A stretch of 64,000 bases of DNA, taken from Siphlonurus alternatus. Lineage: Eukaryota; Arthropoda; Insecta; Ephemeroptera; Siphlonuridae. The stretch is from assembly GCA_949825025.1 (NCBI GenBank), contig OX463783.1, positions 29,037,154 through 29,101,153 on the forward strand, given 5' to 3'. Below the pieces are notes generated by a model that saw only the letters and a program-made list of their open reading frames with translations, did no database searches and had not been told where the DNA came from. Below, piece by piece: positions 21,347-31,351 of the stretch. Position 1 is the first letter of the stretch. Every line of letters starts with the position of its first letter. Position numbers and translations under genes: made by a program.

Positions 21347-23821
21347 TTTGCAGAAATTAATGAAGGGTACCAAATTATGCTACTCTGAATTTTTCAGATT
21401 TTTTTTTAAACCCAAAACTATTTTTAAACAATTATTGAAAGTGCGGCTATGCCCCCTGGAGGCGTCAATAGGCGTCCAGTATCTATCCTTTTTATTAAGG
21501 ATTCAGGGGTGCCAACTTAAATCACAGGACTTTCAATAATTATTTAAAAATAGTTCCGGGTCTCAAAAAAATCTAAAAAAAATTCAGAGTAGCATAATTT
21601 GGTACCCTCTATTCATTTGTGCAATAAAAAATTTTCATGTACTGTATGTTGTCCGAAGTTGTCTTTGTGTCAGTGCTATAGTCCAGTATATAACACACCC
21701 TCCAGAAAAAATATTAACATGTATTTAGGTGGGCAAAGTATACACTGACGTCATCAGTGTGTACCTTAGGGTGAAACGTACCACTTCTGAAAAGGACTAC
21801 ATCACTGCTATGTCTCAATTTTAAATCCCAGTCACATTTGGTTTTAGACATACCAAATCCACTCATTGTACATTTGGCTTATTTGTCATTATTGATCGTT
21901 CTGACTACTATGGTTCACATGTGTAACTTGGTTTTCACTGTGCATGTTCGTCAATGTGTGGCATGAAATTTCAAACACACACACCTCGTTGCTACTGTGT
22001 TCAAGCAGCAGGACCACAGCTGGCAATGTTGAGCCAACTACAACAGCCATCACATTTAACTGGCTCATGGTTGTGTTTGTAACGCTCTCAGTCATTGGTA
22101 GCCGGTTTGTAACGAAGGACATCACTGGCCGAGCAGAATGACTGGTTCGACCATAACCAAGTTAAATGTGGCGGCTAGTGTAGCAGTGTTGATGGTAAAA
22201 ATGATGACGTCGCAGTGCCAAGTTCCTGATGCCAAATGTGAAACGTTGCAACATTGTATTTAGGTTAGATGACGAAAACCATATTAAATGTGAACCATAG
22301 TACATATAAGGATTCCTGGTTTTCGCTACAGTATAATTTTATTGATGAGTGTCACCATTGATCACCATAAAGGTCCCTTTATTAATTTTCATACTCAAGT
22401 AATCAAACTCCAAAGTGTCTAAAAATAATAAATATGATTACAGTAATGTTTAATTATTTTATTTATTTATTTTAAATCATTTAGCTTGTACAGAGACAAA
22501 CATTGATCAAGTCAAAACTTATTATAATAAATAAAGCCAAGATTAAATTATACATACTGTATATAATTATATATAAGGACAGGACAAACACACAAACTAT
22601 CTAATAAATTATTAGTCGTTTAACAATGGGGTAATGGCCGGTAGTTGAGTTAGCAATACTAGTAAAAAGTACTGTGAATTCTATGAAGAACGAGCCCTAT
22701 TAGAGCATTCTACGACAATTTGCTGATTTTATATGAATTTTTATAACTTTTTTTGATGACGTCATAGCATTGAATGTTAAATGGGAAAATGCATCAGTTA
22801 ACATTGCTAAAATGAAAAGTTATTGAGGTAGGAATTTGAAACTTTCATTATCGTGATTCTAGCACCTAAAAAACTTGCAAATTAAGGTTTGGTTACATTT
22901 CAATACGAAGCATGGGATTTAGTAATGTTAACTGATCTATTTTCCCATTTAAGATTCAATGCTATGACGTAATTTTTGAGAGGTGTCAAAAATTCATATA
23001 AAATCAGGAAATTGTTGTAGAATACTGTAATAGGGCTTGTTCTTCATAAAATTCTCGTGCCTTTTGAAATGTTGACAAAAACTTGAAACTTTTTTTTGGG
23101 TCAGTACCCCATTATCATGCCAAATAAGCTAACTCAATACAATATTTTCTGGTAATTTACTACTAAAAAAAGATTTAACTGAATAATACTCCTTATTAAT
23201 TAAAATTTTCTTTACCATGTTTTTTCAAAATGTGGTGGCATTAGCTATATTTGTATAAGACTATTTAGTAAAAAATCGTAACTTTTGTTCTATTATATCT
23301 CAAAAATTCATACGATAACAATAACGTCACAAATTTTGTCCACTGTCAATATACAGTAAAAACTTGTTATTACGTAACATGTTATAAGGTAAAAACTCGA
23401 TATTGAGTAACGAAGTAAAGGTCCCGTAAAAAATAATTAGTATTGCAGGTATAGGAAAAACTTGATATAAGGTATACTCGATATAAGATAAACCCAATTT
23501 CCTGGGTCCCTTGACTTGACGTAATAACAATTTTTTACTGTATATGAAATGTAATAACAATGTTAAATATATGAAATGTAATAACAATGTTAAATTGTTG
23601 CAGGTTCCCCTCTCAGTCTGAAAGATCTCTCTCGACAGGCAGTCCGTTCCTGCGTGTACCAAAACGCTGCTGGTCGTTCACTACCAGACCTTCTGTCCTC
23701 CATGTGCCCTCCAGGACTGAGGGGCTACCTGCTGATGTCACCTCCACAACCTCTCGGTGTCTATGTGCGTGACAGCGAGGAGATCGCTGGGTTTGCATCA
23801 AGACAATTCTACTTTGGGTAG
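11862..23821 (+). CDS. Ankyrin-repeat/SOCS-box protein 1 (three coding exons)
   Basis: Coding exons are 11862-13134, 21033-21263 and 23604-23821. They total 1722 nt, 573 residues plus TAG; both introns are phase 1 with GT-AG ends (GTAAGT, GTGAGT). The amino half carries degenerate ankyrin repeats: DSEIHQAIRRKDITRLKELL, VRYLIGKGADSHAV, VKYYLELGVDPLHVDG. A later block is MARELIDKGANVSQRF. Exon 2 continues the solenoid with NLRVVRLLLPYYGHPPLALL. Exon 3 is a SOCS box: SLKDLSRQAVRSCV fits the Elongin BC box (its usual Cys is Ser) and PPGLRGYLL fits the Cullin-5 side. By family knowledge the protein would recruit a substrate to a Cullin-5 ubiquitin ligase in cytosol or nucleus; the substrate is unknown. 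ATG was chosen for the shared leader with gene 2. A TA microsatellite within exon 1 (about 12364-12381) encodes the YIYIY stretch. Intron 1 holds the 6.9-kb palindrome. Confidence 0.88.
13259..13625. mobile_element. TTAA-flanked hairpin MITE, family E, copy 1
   Basis: Inner motifs include CCCATTCATAAAAATAATG, CTAGTTTTTGAGTTAT and its partner, and ATTTTAGCTACTGATAGGGG. TTAA stands at 13259-13262 and 13622-13625. A host segment TTAATTGCTG...GCAAAG...TTTTGACTT is present on both sides of the element. Confidence 0.8.
13972..14149. mobile_element. Miniature hAT element with 8-bp duplication
   Basis: Ends CAGGCGCGGATCCA and TGGATCCGCCCCTG. The 8-bp duplication gttcagaa lies at 13964-13971 and 14150-14157. 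The interior is C- and G-homopolymer-rich. It is inserted in the left arm of the giant palindrome. Confidence 0.92.
14185..15475. repeat. Outer left arm of the giant palindrome
   Basis: This arm is the inverse of 19476-20410 with very few differences, apart from the family A hairpin it has gained at 15067-15394. Open frames here (such as 14474-14767) are mirrored exactly in the other arm and show no protein-like composition, so I do not call genes. Confidence 0.88.
15067..15394. mobile_element. AT-flanked hairpin MITE, family A, copy 4, with empty site in the mirror arm
   Basis: Left context TTTCTAAT then GGACAACATACATGAAA. Right context GTTGTCC then ATTGGAAGG. The mirror arm near 19549 reads, inverted, TTTCTAATTGGAAGGC. 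One AT therefore became AT...AT on insertion, or the element entered between A and T. Confidence 0.93.
15827..16640 (+). repeat. Satellite array, about 130-bp unit, left half
   Basis: Six to seven tandem units carry GAAATTAATTTTCAAGGGG, TAATCGACC, CTCGGAAATAATTTTAGA, TTTTCTCCCCGACGCACCCC, TGAGGGTGG and CTACCCCGAAAATC. Divergence rises toward 16640. Confidence 0.9.
16641..17139. repeat. Central palindrome between the two satellite arrays
   Basis: AAAAAGTATCCCAGACTCAC, CTTGCAGTATGATGATGG and GAGGCTATGTGTG at the left face CATCATCATACTGCAAGTA and GAGGCGAGTCTGATAT at the right. AATGTCACACCTCAGTTGTT is directly duplicated at 16978-17002. Confidence 0.75.
17140..18120 (-). repeat. Satellite array, about 130-bp unit, right half (inverted)
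   Basis: About seven units run in the opposite orientation to 15827-16640, with repeated CCACCCTCAGGGGTGCGTCG and GAAAATTAATTTCATAATTT. Spacing of the CCCTCAGGG motif is roughly 130-132 bases. Confidence 0.9.
18584..19472. repeat. Second inner palindrome, about 0.4-kb arms
   Basis: The left arm contains GCTATTGTAAACAATGTGAA, GCACCGCAATCGCGTCCC, GAACGCCCCCGCCAACACTA and CTGTCCCGAGGTGTACAC. The right arm has each in inverse order. A TA microsatellite in the right arm (19361-19413) is much longer than its left partner. Confidence 0.88.
19361..19413. repeat. (TA)n microsatellite
   Basis: About 25 TA units in the right arm of the inner palindrome. The matching left-arm tract near 18640 is only about 10 bases, so it expanded after the palindrome formed. 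Confidence 0.9.
19476..20410. repeat. Outer right arm of the giant palindrome
   Basis: Inverse of 14185-15475. It keeps the empty site for the family A insertion near 19549. Confidence 0.88.
21273..21655. mobile_element. Family A hairpin MITE, copy 5, starting 9 bases after an exon
   Basis: ATGGACAACCTGCATGAA begins 9 bases after the end of ankyrin/SOCS exon 2 (21263), so only GTGAGTACA of the intron precedes it. Its left T-tract has become a (TTTA)n microsatellite at 21290-21351. The right end reads TTTTCATGTACTGTATGTTG. Confidence 0.88.
22626..23110. mobile_element. Imperfect hairpin element (family L) in intron 2 of ankyrin/SOCS gene 1
   Basis: GAAGAACGAGCCCTATTAGA faces AATAGGGCTTGTTCTTCATA. 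TTATATGAATTTTTATAAC and GATGACGTCATAGCATTGAA have partners on the right. CAGTTAACATTGCTAAA marks the inner end. Terminal repeats are degenerate and no clean duplication is visible. Confidence 0.65.
23354..23540. mobile_element. TA-flanked pogo/Tigger-like MITE, copy 1
   Basis: Starts CAGTAAAAACTTGTTATTAC and ends GTAATAACAATTTTTTACTG, with TA on both sides. The interior has GGTCCCGTAAAAAATAATTA and ATTTCCTGGGTCCCTTGAC. CAG...CTG ends at TA fit Tc1/mariner-pogo elements. Confidence 0.82.
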
Positions 23822-23944
23822 GCTGTATGTGCTAGAAAATCCTTGGCTTGTGATAGGGTTCTTACAAACAGTCTAAAAATGACTAAAGACATTAAAAACA
23901 GTGAAAATTACTTTAAATGTGAAGAACAACCAGGGTAACGTATA

Positions 23945-24125
23945 CAGTAAAAACTTGTTATTACGTAAAGTCAAGGGACCCAGGAAATTTGGTTTACCTT
24001 ATATTGAGTTTACCTTATATGTATCAATTAAGTTTTTCCTATACCTGCAATACTAATTCATTTCTACGGGACCTTTACTCCGTTACTCAATATTGAGTTT
24101 TTACCTTATAACAAGTTACTTAATT
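23945..24125. mobile_element. Pogo/Tigger-like MITE, copy 2, right end lost
   Basis: CAGTAAAAACTTGTTATTAC at the left, then GGGACCCAGGAAATTTGG. The right end fades after TTACCTTATAACAAGTTACT. It lies just after the stop of ankyrin/SOCS gene 1 and may be in its 3' UTR; AATAAA follows at about 24145. Confidence 0.72.
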
Positions 24126-24431
24126 ATAATCAAGAACAGTTCCAATAAAGACTGAGAAAAGTGTTATCAAGGTGCTGTGATTTTTTTTTTTTTTTTTTTT
24201 CTGAAACTGTTGTGTTTAAATGTTTAGAACACAAAAACATTAGAGTATGAGAAGCAGTAATTTATTATTTCAAATCTGTTGTGCTAATACAGAACTTCAT
24301 TTCATCTGTCTTGTCTCAAACATTTGTCATGTGCCTTATTGTTGCTTTGTATCCACGGTGTGTTTTCACATTTCATCAAGGATATGACTGCTGCCCACAA
24401 TTGTTGATTTATAATAAAATATGTAAGTTAA

Positions 24432-24818
24432 GGTAGAGATAACGTCGGTCAGCTGTTTTTTTTTAGCTCCATTTGATTAACATGTAAACCTTAGCAAATT
24501 CACAAAAATTCTGAAATTTCTTTGAGAGGCAGATATTAGTGCCTAAATGCCATAGAAAAAGTTTCAAAACAATTTAACGAGCCAACTTTTTTTAATTAAT
24601 TTTTTAGTTTTTCTTTCCATCGGAAAGCCCAATGCTGAAAATTAAATAAATTAAAAAAAAATCGGCTCGTTAAATTGTTTTGAAATTTTTTCTATGGCTT
24701 TTAGGCACTAAAAATATCGGCCTCTCAAAAAAAATTCAGAATTTTTGTGAATTTGCTAAGGTTTTCATGTTAATCAAATGGAGCTAAAAAAAAACAGCTG
24801 ATCGACGTTATCTCTACC
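24432..24818. mobile_element. TTAA-flanked hairpin MITE, family D, copy 2
   Basis: GGTAGAGATAACGTCGGTCA at the left and ATCGACGTTATCTCTACC at the right, with TTAA at 24428-24431 and 24819-24822. This is the most compact family D copy and serves as the uninterrupted reference for 50374-51215. Confidence 0.92.
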
Positions 24819-24822
24819 TTAA

Positions 24823-25503
24823 GTGGGCTGGTTTCCCCTGTGATAACGTAATGACTTTCAGGCCCAATAATAAATATTTTTTCTACTGCTATCCATTAAT
24901 TAATTGTTGAGTGCACTTTAGAATGCATTAATTTATTTGTAAATTCAAGACATAATTATACTGTATTCATTTTTTTTTAATAATTTTTTTAAGCCTTTTA
25001 TTAAACACAAAAGTGTACGTGTACATATAGAATAATATTAGAAATACACATCACATAATAATAGAACACAACAAACACACATACAAATTATAAAATAGAC
25101 AATTAATAGATAGTAGTTACAGAATAGAAACTTTTTTAATAATTAATGTAAATATTACGTATCATTATTTACGTATTCTGATAATGTTGTGATGTCACTA
25201 AAGGTACGTCATTTTCAGTGACGCAGGATAGTAAATTGATCTTTACTTTTAAAACTAGTCTTGCTTCGTCATGACAATTTTATATTTTTAAATGAAATGA
25301 ACTTTTCAGCTAGATAATGAAATTTGTTTTTTATACTTTTATTTTTCACTGTTATTTGTGCCAAGATTTTTTGGATAATTGTTTGCTCTGCAGTTTTTAA
25401 TATTTTATGTGTATGTTTTCATTATCTAAGTGTAAATTTATTTATACTGTATATAAAGTTAATGCTTTTGCTCTAGATTAGTCTAGATGACAAGAAAAAA
25501 GTA
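24823..25503. other. Intergenic, nothing recognised
   Basis: AT-rich DNA. No ORF, repeat or RNA pattern could be matched elsewhere in the window. Confidence 0.3.
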
Positions 25504-25836
25504 ATGGACTATTGTCCTCAATTTTTTTTATTCCAGAAATGGATAGAGTGTACAAAGTTATGCTACCCTGATTTTTTTTCAGATTTTTTAGAGCCCGGAA
25601 AGTATTTTTAAAAAATTATTGAAAGTCCTAAAATTATTGAAATTCTTGTTGTCACGCGGCGGCAAGTCCTATCTTTTTCTTAAGGAGCGGCGTCTCGTGA
25701 CGTCACAAAAATAACTTACAATAATTTTTTAAAAATAGTTCCTGGGCTCTAAAAAATCTGAAAAAAAATCAGGGTAGCATAACTTTGCACACTCTATCCA
25801 TTTCTGCAATCAGAATAATTGAGGTCAATACTCCAT
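25504..25836. mobile_element. AT-flanked hairpin MITE, family B, copy 3
   Basis: ATGGACTATTGTCCTCAA at the left and GAGGTCAATACTCCAT at the right. CTTTCAATAATT-type text is duplicated in the left arm near 25615-25650, and the left core TGACGTCA is eroded to TTGTCACG. Confidence 0.87.
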
Positions 25837-25896
25837 TAAAATCATTTTTGAAATTCAATTAAAATTATTAATTTTTAATTTTCTTAATAACTATTA

Positions 25897-26182
25897 CCGA
25901 GCTTGGTGGCACAGTGGTCTGACTCACAGACAGAGGGTCGTACGTTTAAATCCTACTGGGGGTGGTAAAAAGATTGAGAGGACCTTCACTGTCTGGTTAG
26001 AGACGAGCCTCATACATTCGGGAGACCGTTCTCTTACACCGACCATCCTGATTTGGGGTTTCCATGGTTCCCCCTCGTCTACAAAGATAATGCTGGGGTG
26101 GATAAATTAAGTCAGCCGTGGACGCAGTGCAAACTTTAGCACCTGTCAATAAGACTCAGTCTTGACGGGACAAGGAAATGCA
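25897..26182 (+). mobile_element. tRNA-derived SINE, full length
   Basis: The head GCTTGGTGGCACAGTGGTCT has an A-box-like element, and GTCGTACGTTTAAATCCTAC is B-box-like with the expected spacing. The body contains GACGAGCCTCATACATTC, CTGATTTGGGGTTTCCATGG and TTCCCCCTCGTCTAC. The 3' end runs into an AAAT repeat tail at 26184. A second copy lacking the head is at 3293. Confidence 0.8.
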
Positions 26183-26183
26183 A

Positions 26184-26186
26184 AAA

Positions 26187-26249
<63 letters not shown>

Positions 26250-26272
26250 GCAAATAAATAAATAAAAAATTA
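26184..26272 (+). repeat. (AAAT)n microsatellite, SINE tail
   Basis: About 20 AAAT units directly follow the SINE. This is the usual 3' end of a retroposed element, here expanded. Confidence 0.9.
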
Positions 26273-26550
26273 ATTAAAAGTTTTTTTAAAAACTATATTT
26301 CTACAAAGTTAAAATCTTCCAAAGAACTTTCTGGTTCCATTGTTGTATTTTTATGTACACCTCAACACAAAGCTTTTGTTATTACCTGACTGTTTTATAC
26401 ATGCAGGATGGTAAGGTTAATCATTTAAATATCTAGGAAGGTAAATAAGAGAGCTGGTTGGTATTGTATTACCAAAGAATTGAATTTTACATGCCATCAG
26501 CATTTTAGTGTGGGGATAACAAAGTTTTGTCTGGAGCTTTATACAATATA

Positions 26551-27475
26551 TTGCAATCAAATTTTTATTGCAGAAATAGTAGGGCACCAAATTATGCTTC
26601 TCTCAATTTTTTCAATTTTTTTTATTTTTTTGAAACCAAGAACCCCTGAATCCTTCGTAAAAAGCAGGGATCGGATGCGGATGCAGATGCAAGATGCACA
26701 CGGATGCGCAAAAATGGGCTTGCATCCGCATCCGTGCATCCCAGATGCACAGGAAAAAATGAATGCATCCGGATGCGCATCCCAGATGCACGGGGAAAAA
26801 TGAATGCATCCGGATGCGCATCCCAGATGCATGAAAAATAAATTTGCATCCGGATGCGCATCCACGGATGCACGAAAAATAAATTTGCATCCATTTAACA
26901 CTTTTTCTTCTCTTTTTTATCAGGTTTTTTGCTAATTGCCTCTAAATAAATCTTTAACACGAGGCATATTTTTTAACTTTATTTGCCACTTGTCGTTTAA
27001 AAATTACAAAAAACAAAGTGTATTATAAAAACCAAAGATCGGATGCGGATGCAGATGCAAGATGCACACGGATGCGCAAAAATGGGCTTGCATCCGCATC
27101 CGTGCATCCCAGATGCACGGGAAAAAATTAATGCATCCGGATGCGCATCTCAGATGCATGGAAAATAAATTTGCATCCGGATGCGCATCCCAGATGCATG
27201 AAAAATAAATTTGCATCTAGATGCGCATCCATGGATGCACGAAAAATTAATTTGCATCCGGATGCGCATCTCGGATGCACGAAAAAAACGCGTGCATCCG
27301 GTCCCTGGTAAAAAGGATAGGACCGAGACGCCTATTGACGCCTCCAGGGGCCGCACTTTCAATAATTATTTAAAAATAATTCTGGGTCTCAAACAAATCT
27401 ACAAAAATTCAGAGTAGCTTAATTTAGTGCCCTCTATTTATTTCTGCATTAAAAAATTTCATTTATGTTATCCAT
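26551..27475. mobile_element. Family A hairpin MITE enlarged by GGATGC repeat modules
   Basis: The left arm has TTTTTATTGCAGAAATAG and GGGCACCAAATTATGCT. The right arm has GTGCCCTCTATTTATTTC and a decayed end. Between them are two copies (26660-26895 and 27028-27310) of a module made of ATGCATCCGGATGCGCATCC and CAGATGCACGGGAAAAA units. Several overlapping minus-strand frames repeat the same residues in every frame, the mark of a simple repeat rather than a protein. Confidence 0.75.
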
Positions 27476-27847
27476 TATTTTATTAAATTGCTTGAATAAT
27501 TATAATATATAATTATACTGCATGTGTATAATTAACATATTGTAATATTATAATTCTTGCAGTGCCTGTAATTTTGAAAATTTATGGAAATCAAATATGT
27601 ATAGCCCTTACAGTAAAAATTTATTTATTGTTGTGTATTTTAAACAATATTTTTAAAATTGATAGAGAAATTCTTTTTAATAAAATACAGTGATATTTTA
27701 CAAATAATATGAGCATTTTCAATTACTTTTACACCACAATTGCTATTTAATTATTTCTTTGAAAGCATTCATATATATAATGTTTAAAATTTATATAGTT
27801 ATTTATTTAGTAAATATATTATACTACTGTTTTATTTTGAACTATTG
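27476..27847. other. AT-rich intergenic spacer
   Basis: Very AT-rich; nothing recognised before the hAT duplication at 27848. Confidence 0.3.
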
Positions 27848-27930
27848 TTTTAATCAGCGCCTGCGTCGATAGATTCTTGCCTTGCACTAAGCGATTTGGT
27901 GGGATATCTTGCAGCGTAGTTCTAATTATT

Positions 27931-29945
27931 AAATATCTTAAATACAAATAAATTACAATCCGACCAAACTCTCAATCTTTTATCATTAACAAGAGACTAT
28001 AATTGTAACTCAAATTATATTCCTCTTAATGAATTTGAAGTCTATAATTGTATGCAAAGCCTAAAAAACAATAAAGCTTCGGGCCCAGATTTTATTACGA
28101 ATGAACATTTGAAGCTAGTAAGCAAGTCGTTAACCCCAACAATCACCAATATGTTTAACCTCTGTATTGAAACGGCTACAATTCCGGAATTGTGGCGGAT
28201 CGCCTACCTAATGGTATTATACAAAGGGAAGCTAGGGTAACATTATGTCACCCGACTCATACAGAGGTATTATCCATGGTGATACCATGTACAAACTCTT
28301 CTCGAGATTAATTGCAAACAGGCTTTTTGATTCCACCCACTATCTTATTCCAAAAGAGCAATACGGCTTTATGCCAGGACGTTCCACAATACAAGCTGTA
28401 TCCACAGTATATAATCAAATTAAACTAGCATTGGAGAAGCCAAAGGGTCATTTGTATATTGCTTTTGTAGACTTCAGAAAAGCTTTTGATTCGGTCAATA
28501 GGAATTTGCTCATTGAAAAGCTGAAGTCACTTAAAGTAATTCCTTCTGAAATTTTGAATATCTTAGCTGTTATTCTAAATATCAATTATGTATGTGTTCA
28601 AGATCGTTTATCATGTTCTAGTAATATTATTCAATCTAACGGAGTTTTGCAAGGAGACCCGAGCAGCTCTCTTCTTTTCAATCTTTTTACTGCAGATATA
28701 ACTGAGATTACAAAAGATATAAACTGTGAAAATGAAAATGATCAAGTCGTACTAAATTTATATGCAGATGATCTTGCTATTATTTCAAAGAGCAAAGTCA
28801 AGCTACAAAAAGCGCTAAATAATCTATCCATCTGGGCCAAAACAAATGGTCTAGAAATTAACACAGAGAAAACCAAGGTTGTTAAGTTTAGAAGAGGCGG
28901 ACCGTTATGCAAAAACGATGAAATTTATTGTGACGGTCAAAAGATTGAATTTCTAAATTCATTTAAATATCTTGGCATAATACTTCAAATGACAGGGCAT
29001 TCTTTTTCTAAACATATAACAGAAAGATGTAAGAACGCTATCACTGTTATGTACACTATCTCAGGGCTGTCTGGTCTATCCGTCAAAACAGGGCTCAAAC
29101 TATTCAATTTAAAAGTCGCCCCTGTGGCTACTTATGGTATTGAAATTGTATGGCCTCATTTATCTGTATCCGATTTTGATAAATTAGAATCAGTAAAAGC
29201 CATGTTTGTTAAAAGATTACTGTGTCTGTCAAAATTTACCGAAACTAGACTGGCCTATAAACTGATAGATTCCAATTATTTTATTACAGAAATCAAAGAA
29301 ATGTTTAAACTTCCAACGACAGATCAATATTCCAATTTTATAGCTGTCAGGAATCAAAAAGCTCAGGATATTAATCCTGAGTTTTACAGCACTGATGCTA
29401 TGACATGTAAACATTGGTGTCTGCCCCAATTGGATAGATCCAATGTTAGAAATGTTTTAACTCGCCAGGCTGTTCACGGCTTCCACCATCTAATTTGTAA
29501 ATCTTCTGGTTATCATAAAGCTGAACAATCTTGTGTATGTAAATTATGTAATGAATATTGTAGCCAATATCATTTAAATATCTGTAAATCTAGAATTAAG
29601 CCTATTAGCGATTATGCCAGGGGAGATTTCATATAGTCTATAGATTTTGAATAGCAATGAAGCAATAAGTTTTATTCTATCTATTTTCTATGTCATATTT
29701 TGTCTTTTATATATGTGATTATATATATGATATATTATTATTATGATGTAACAGGCTGTTAGTATCATCTGTTATTTTATTTTATATTGTTTTATTATCA
29801 TTTTCTATTGTTCTATTATTCTGTAACTATTATATATGTTTTGTATGTATGTTTTATGTGTTCTATTGTAATGTTTTTCTATAATGTATGTTTCTAGTGC
29901 TGTTAATATGTACACTTTCTGTGTTTAATAAAAGACTAATAATAA
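27931..29945 (+). mobile_element. 5'-truncated non-LTR retrotransposon (LINE)
   Basis: The insert consists of reverse transcriptase coding sequence, about 300 bases of 3' UTR, AATAAA at about 29927 and an AAT repeat tail. An 8-bp direct repeat, taattatt, stands at 27923-27930 and 29946-29953. AT-rich context weakens that duplication, but it fits both boundaries. 5' truncation is typical of target-primed reverse transcription. Confidence 0.85.
27932..29636 (+). pseudogene. LINE reverse transcriptase, broken by one frameshift
   Basis: Frame 27932-28240 carries MQSLKNNKASGPDFITNEHL and IPELWRIAYLMVLYKGK, then ends at TAA. The next frame (28245-29636, 463 codons) resumes with DSYRGI. Reverse transcriptase blocks in order are PKEQYGFMPGRST, FVDFRKAFDS (first catalytic Asp), NGVLQGDPSSSLLFNLF, YADDLAI (catalytic Asp pair), LEINTEKTKV and FKYLGI. 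The C-terminus has a CVCKLC...H...C cluster, a zinc-knuckle-like tail. No endonuclease is present because of the 5' truncation. The lesion at 28237-28247 is the only one seen, so the copy is young. Clade is uncertain; Jockey/CR1-like or RTE-like are possible. Confidence 0.88.
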
Positions 29946-29953
29946 TAATTATT

Positions 29954-30351
29954 GACGCAAATGCTCTCAGAGCGCCACCGTACTAACAGTTGCGATCGTC
30001 TTTTTACAATTTTGCGCGGCGAATTTTGAAATTAACGTTGGTGCCAACATAAAATTGAGAACTAAAATGTTTTTTGATTTTATTTAAATTGTATTTTAAT
30101 TTTTTAATAAAATTGCAAATAATATTTAATTTTTACACATAATATACTTGTGCAAATAATTATTATTATGGCCTTAAAATGTGAGTTCACAGATTTAGGA
30201 ATATTTTATGTTGTTGGTACATCTACTTTTTTGATTAGTACTGCAGCGCTCTTCGTTGAAGTGTACATATTTTGAACTATTTTGACCGTCCATGAATTAA
30301 CACAGGCCTGACTCGGGACTACTAGGCAAGAAGAGATCGACGCAGGCGCTG
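29954..30351. repeat. Right part of the split hAT element
   Basis: AGCGCCACCGTACTAACAGT and TTTTGCGCGGCGAATTTT lie close to the LINE junction. No ORF. Confidence 0.6.
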
Positions 30352-30689
30352 GTTTTAATAGTCATTCAATGTGATTCACATCAGGTTAAAAAATATGGAA
30401 TCCTTTAATTAAACGAAATTGTGCTGTATAGAAAGTGAAACAAGTTGAATAATAATTTTATTATTATTTTTTTTTTTTATTATGGTCCAGTATGGATATT
30501 TAGTAAATATTTTAAATTTAGGGAAATTTTTGTAATGTTGGTAAGTTTTCAACAGTCAGCTGATTTTTTGTGGCAGGCGTTAAAAACGTCAACAAAAGAA
30601 AAGTAACTTCGTGTTTTAGCTATTTGGTCTTAAATTAATCAGTGCAAGGTGGCTTTCATAGTATTTTAGTGTATTTAAATAATCTTACA

Positions 30690-30825
30690 ATACAGCTAGA
30701 TCAATAAAATGGACCCGCTTATCTAAAAAATAGAGCTGAAACTTTGATTTAGTTTGGCGCACCCTGCATGTACAAACCGGCATCACAGACAATAATTGCG
30801 AATTGCTGTGCCGGCATCAAAAAAG
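30690..30825 (+). promoter_or_regulatory. Probable 5' non-coding exon of ankyrin/SOCS gene 2
   Basis: ACAGCTAGATCAATAAAATG matches the leader of gene 1. The block ends CGGCATCAAAAAAG|GTATGA. The acceptor ATGTTACAG ends at 31319, and exon text ATTTCCA then leads to the ATG at 31352, as in gene 1. The start site is inferred. Confidence 0.5.
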
Positions 30826-31319
30826 GTATGATAATTAATAACATTATTGTAGTTCATATCGGAGAGTAAAAAACGGTTCATATATAGTGCAAGTTTGTTT
30901 GTTCTTTTCTTGTTCTGTCAGCTTCATGTGTTTTATTGTCGCTTTCGTATCCTAAAATTTTATTGCTTATATCACAGACAAATTTTGTCTGCAATATGTG
31001 CTTATAATATGCATAATCTGTAATGAAATATTATGCTTCATACCCGGCCCTCTTTTGACAGCACGAACTTTACTTCTATCCCTATACCTCATTTGCTAGG
31101 GCTGCAGCTACAAAATAGACATCAATGTTTCAATTTTGGGGAAGGTAAAGTCCATGCATTAACTTCACCACGTCTCTTACTTCAACTTTGTGACATATAA
31201 ATCATTTATTGAACACAAAGACAGTATAGATTATAATAAAACAATACCCTAAAAGAGTAACAATATACAGCATACATGAAATGTATGTATGTATGTACAA
31301 TATACATCCTATGTTACAG
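30826..31319. other. Leader intron of ankyrin/SOCS gene 2
   Basis: No repeat family recognised. GTATGTATGTATGTA lies near 31281. Confidence 0.3.
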
Positions 31320-31351
31320 ATTTCCACAAGAACAAGGTGTCCCAGTAAATA

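Larger units (their letters stand above)
27856..30351. mobile_element. hAT-type MITE split by a LINE insertion
   Basis: Ends CAGCGCCTGCGTCGAT, then ATTCTTGCC, mirror GGCAAGAAGAGATCGACGCA, then GGCGCTG. The perfect 8-bp duplication gttttaat lies at 27848-27855 and 30352-30359. Removing the LINE (27931-29945) leaves about 480 bases of hAT sequence. Confidence 0.9.

Noticed and set aside
26557..27362. Overlapping minus-strand frames rich in Ala, Cys, Gly and His
   Set aside because: Three shifted frames give the same repeated words; this is the GGATGC array, not a protein.
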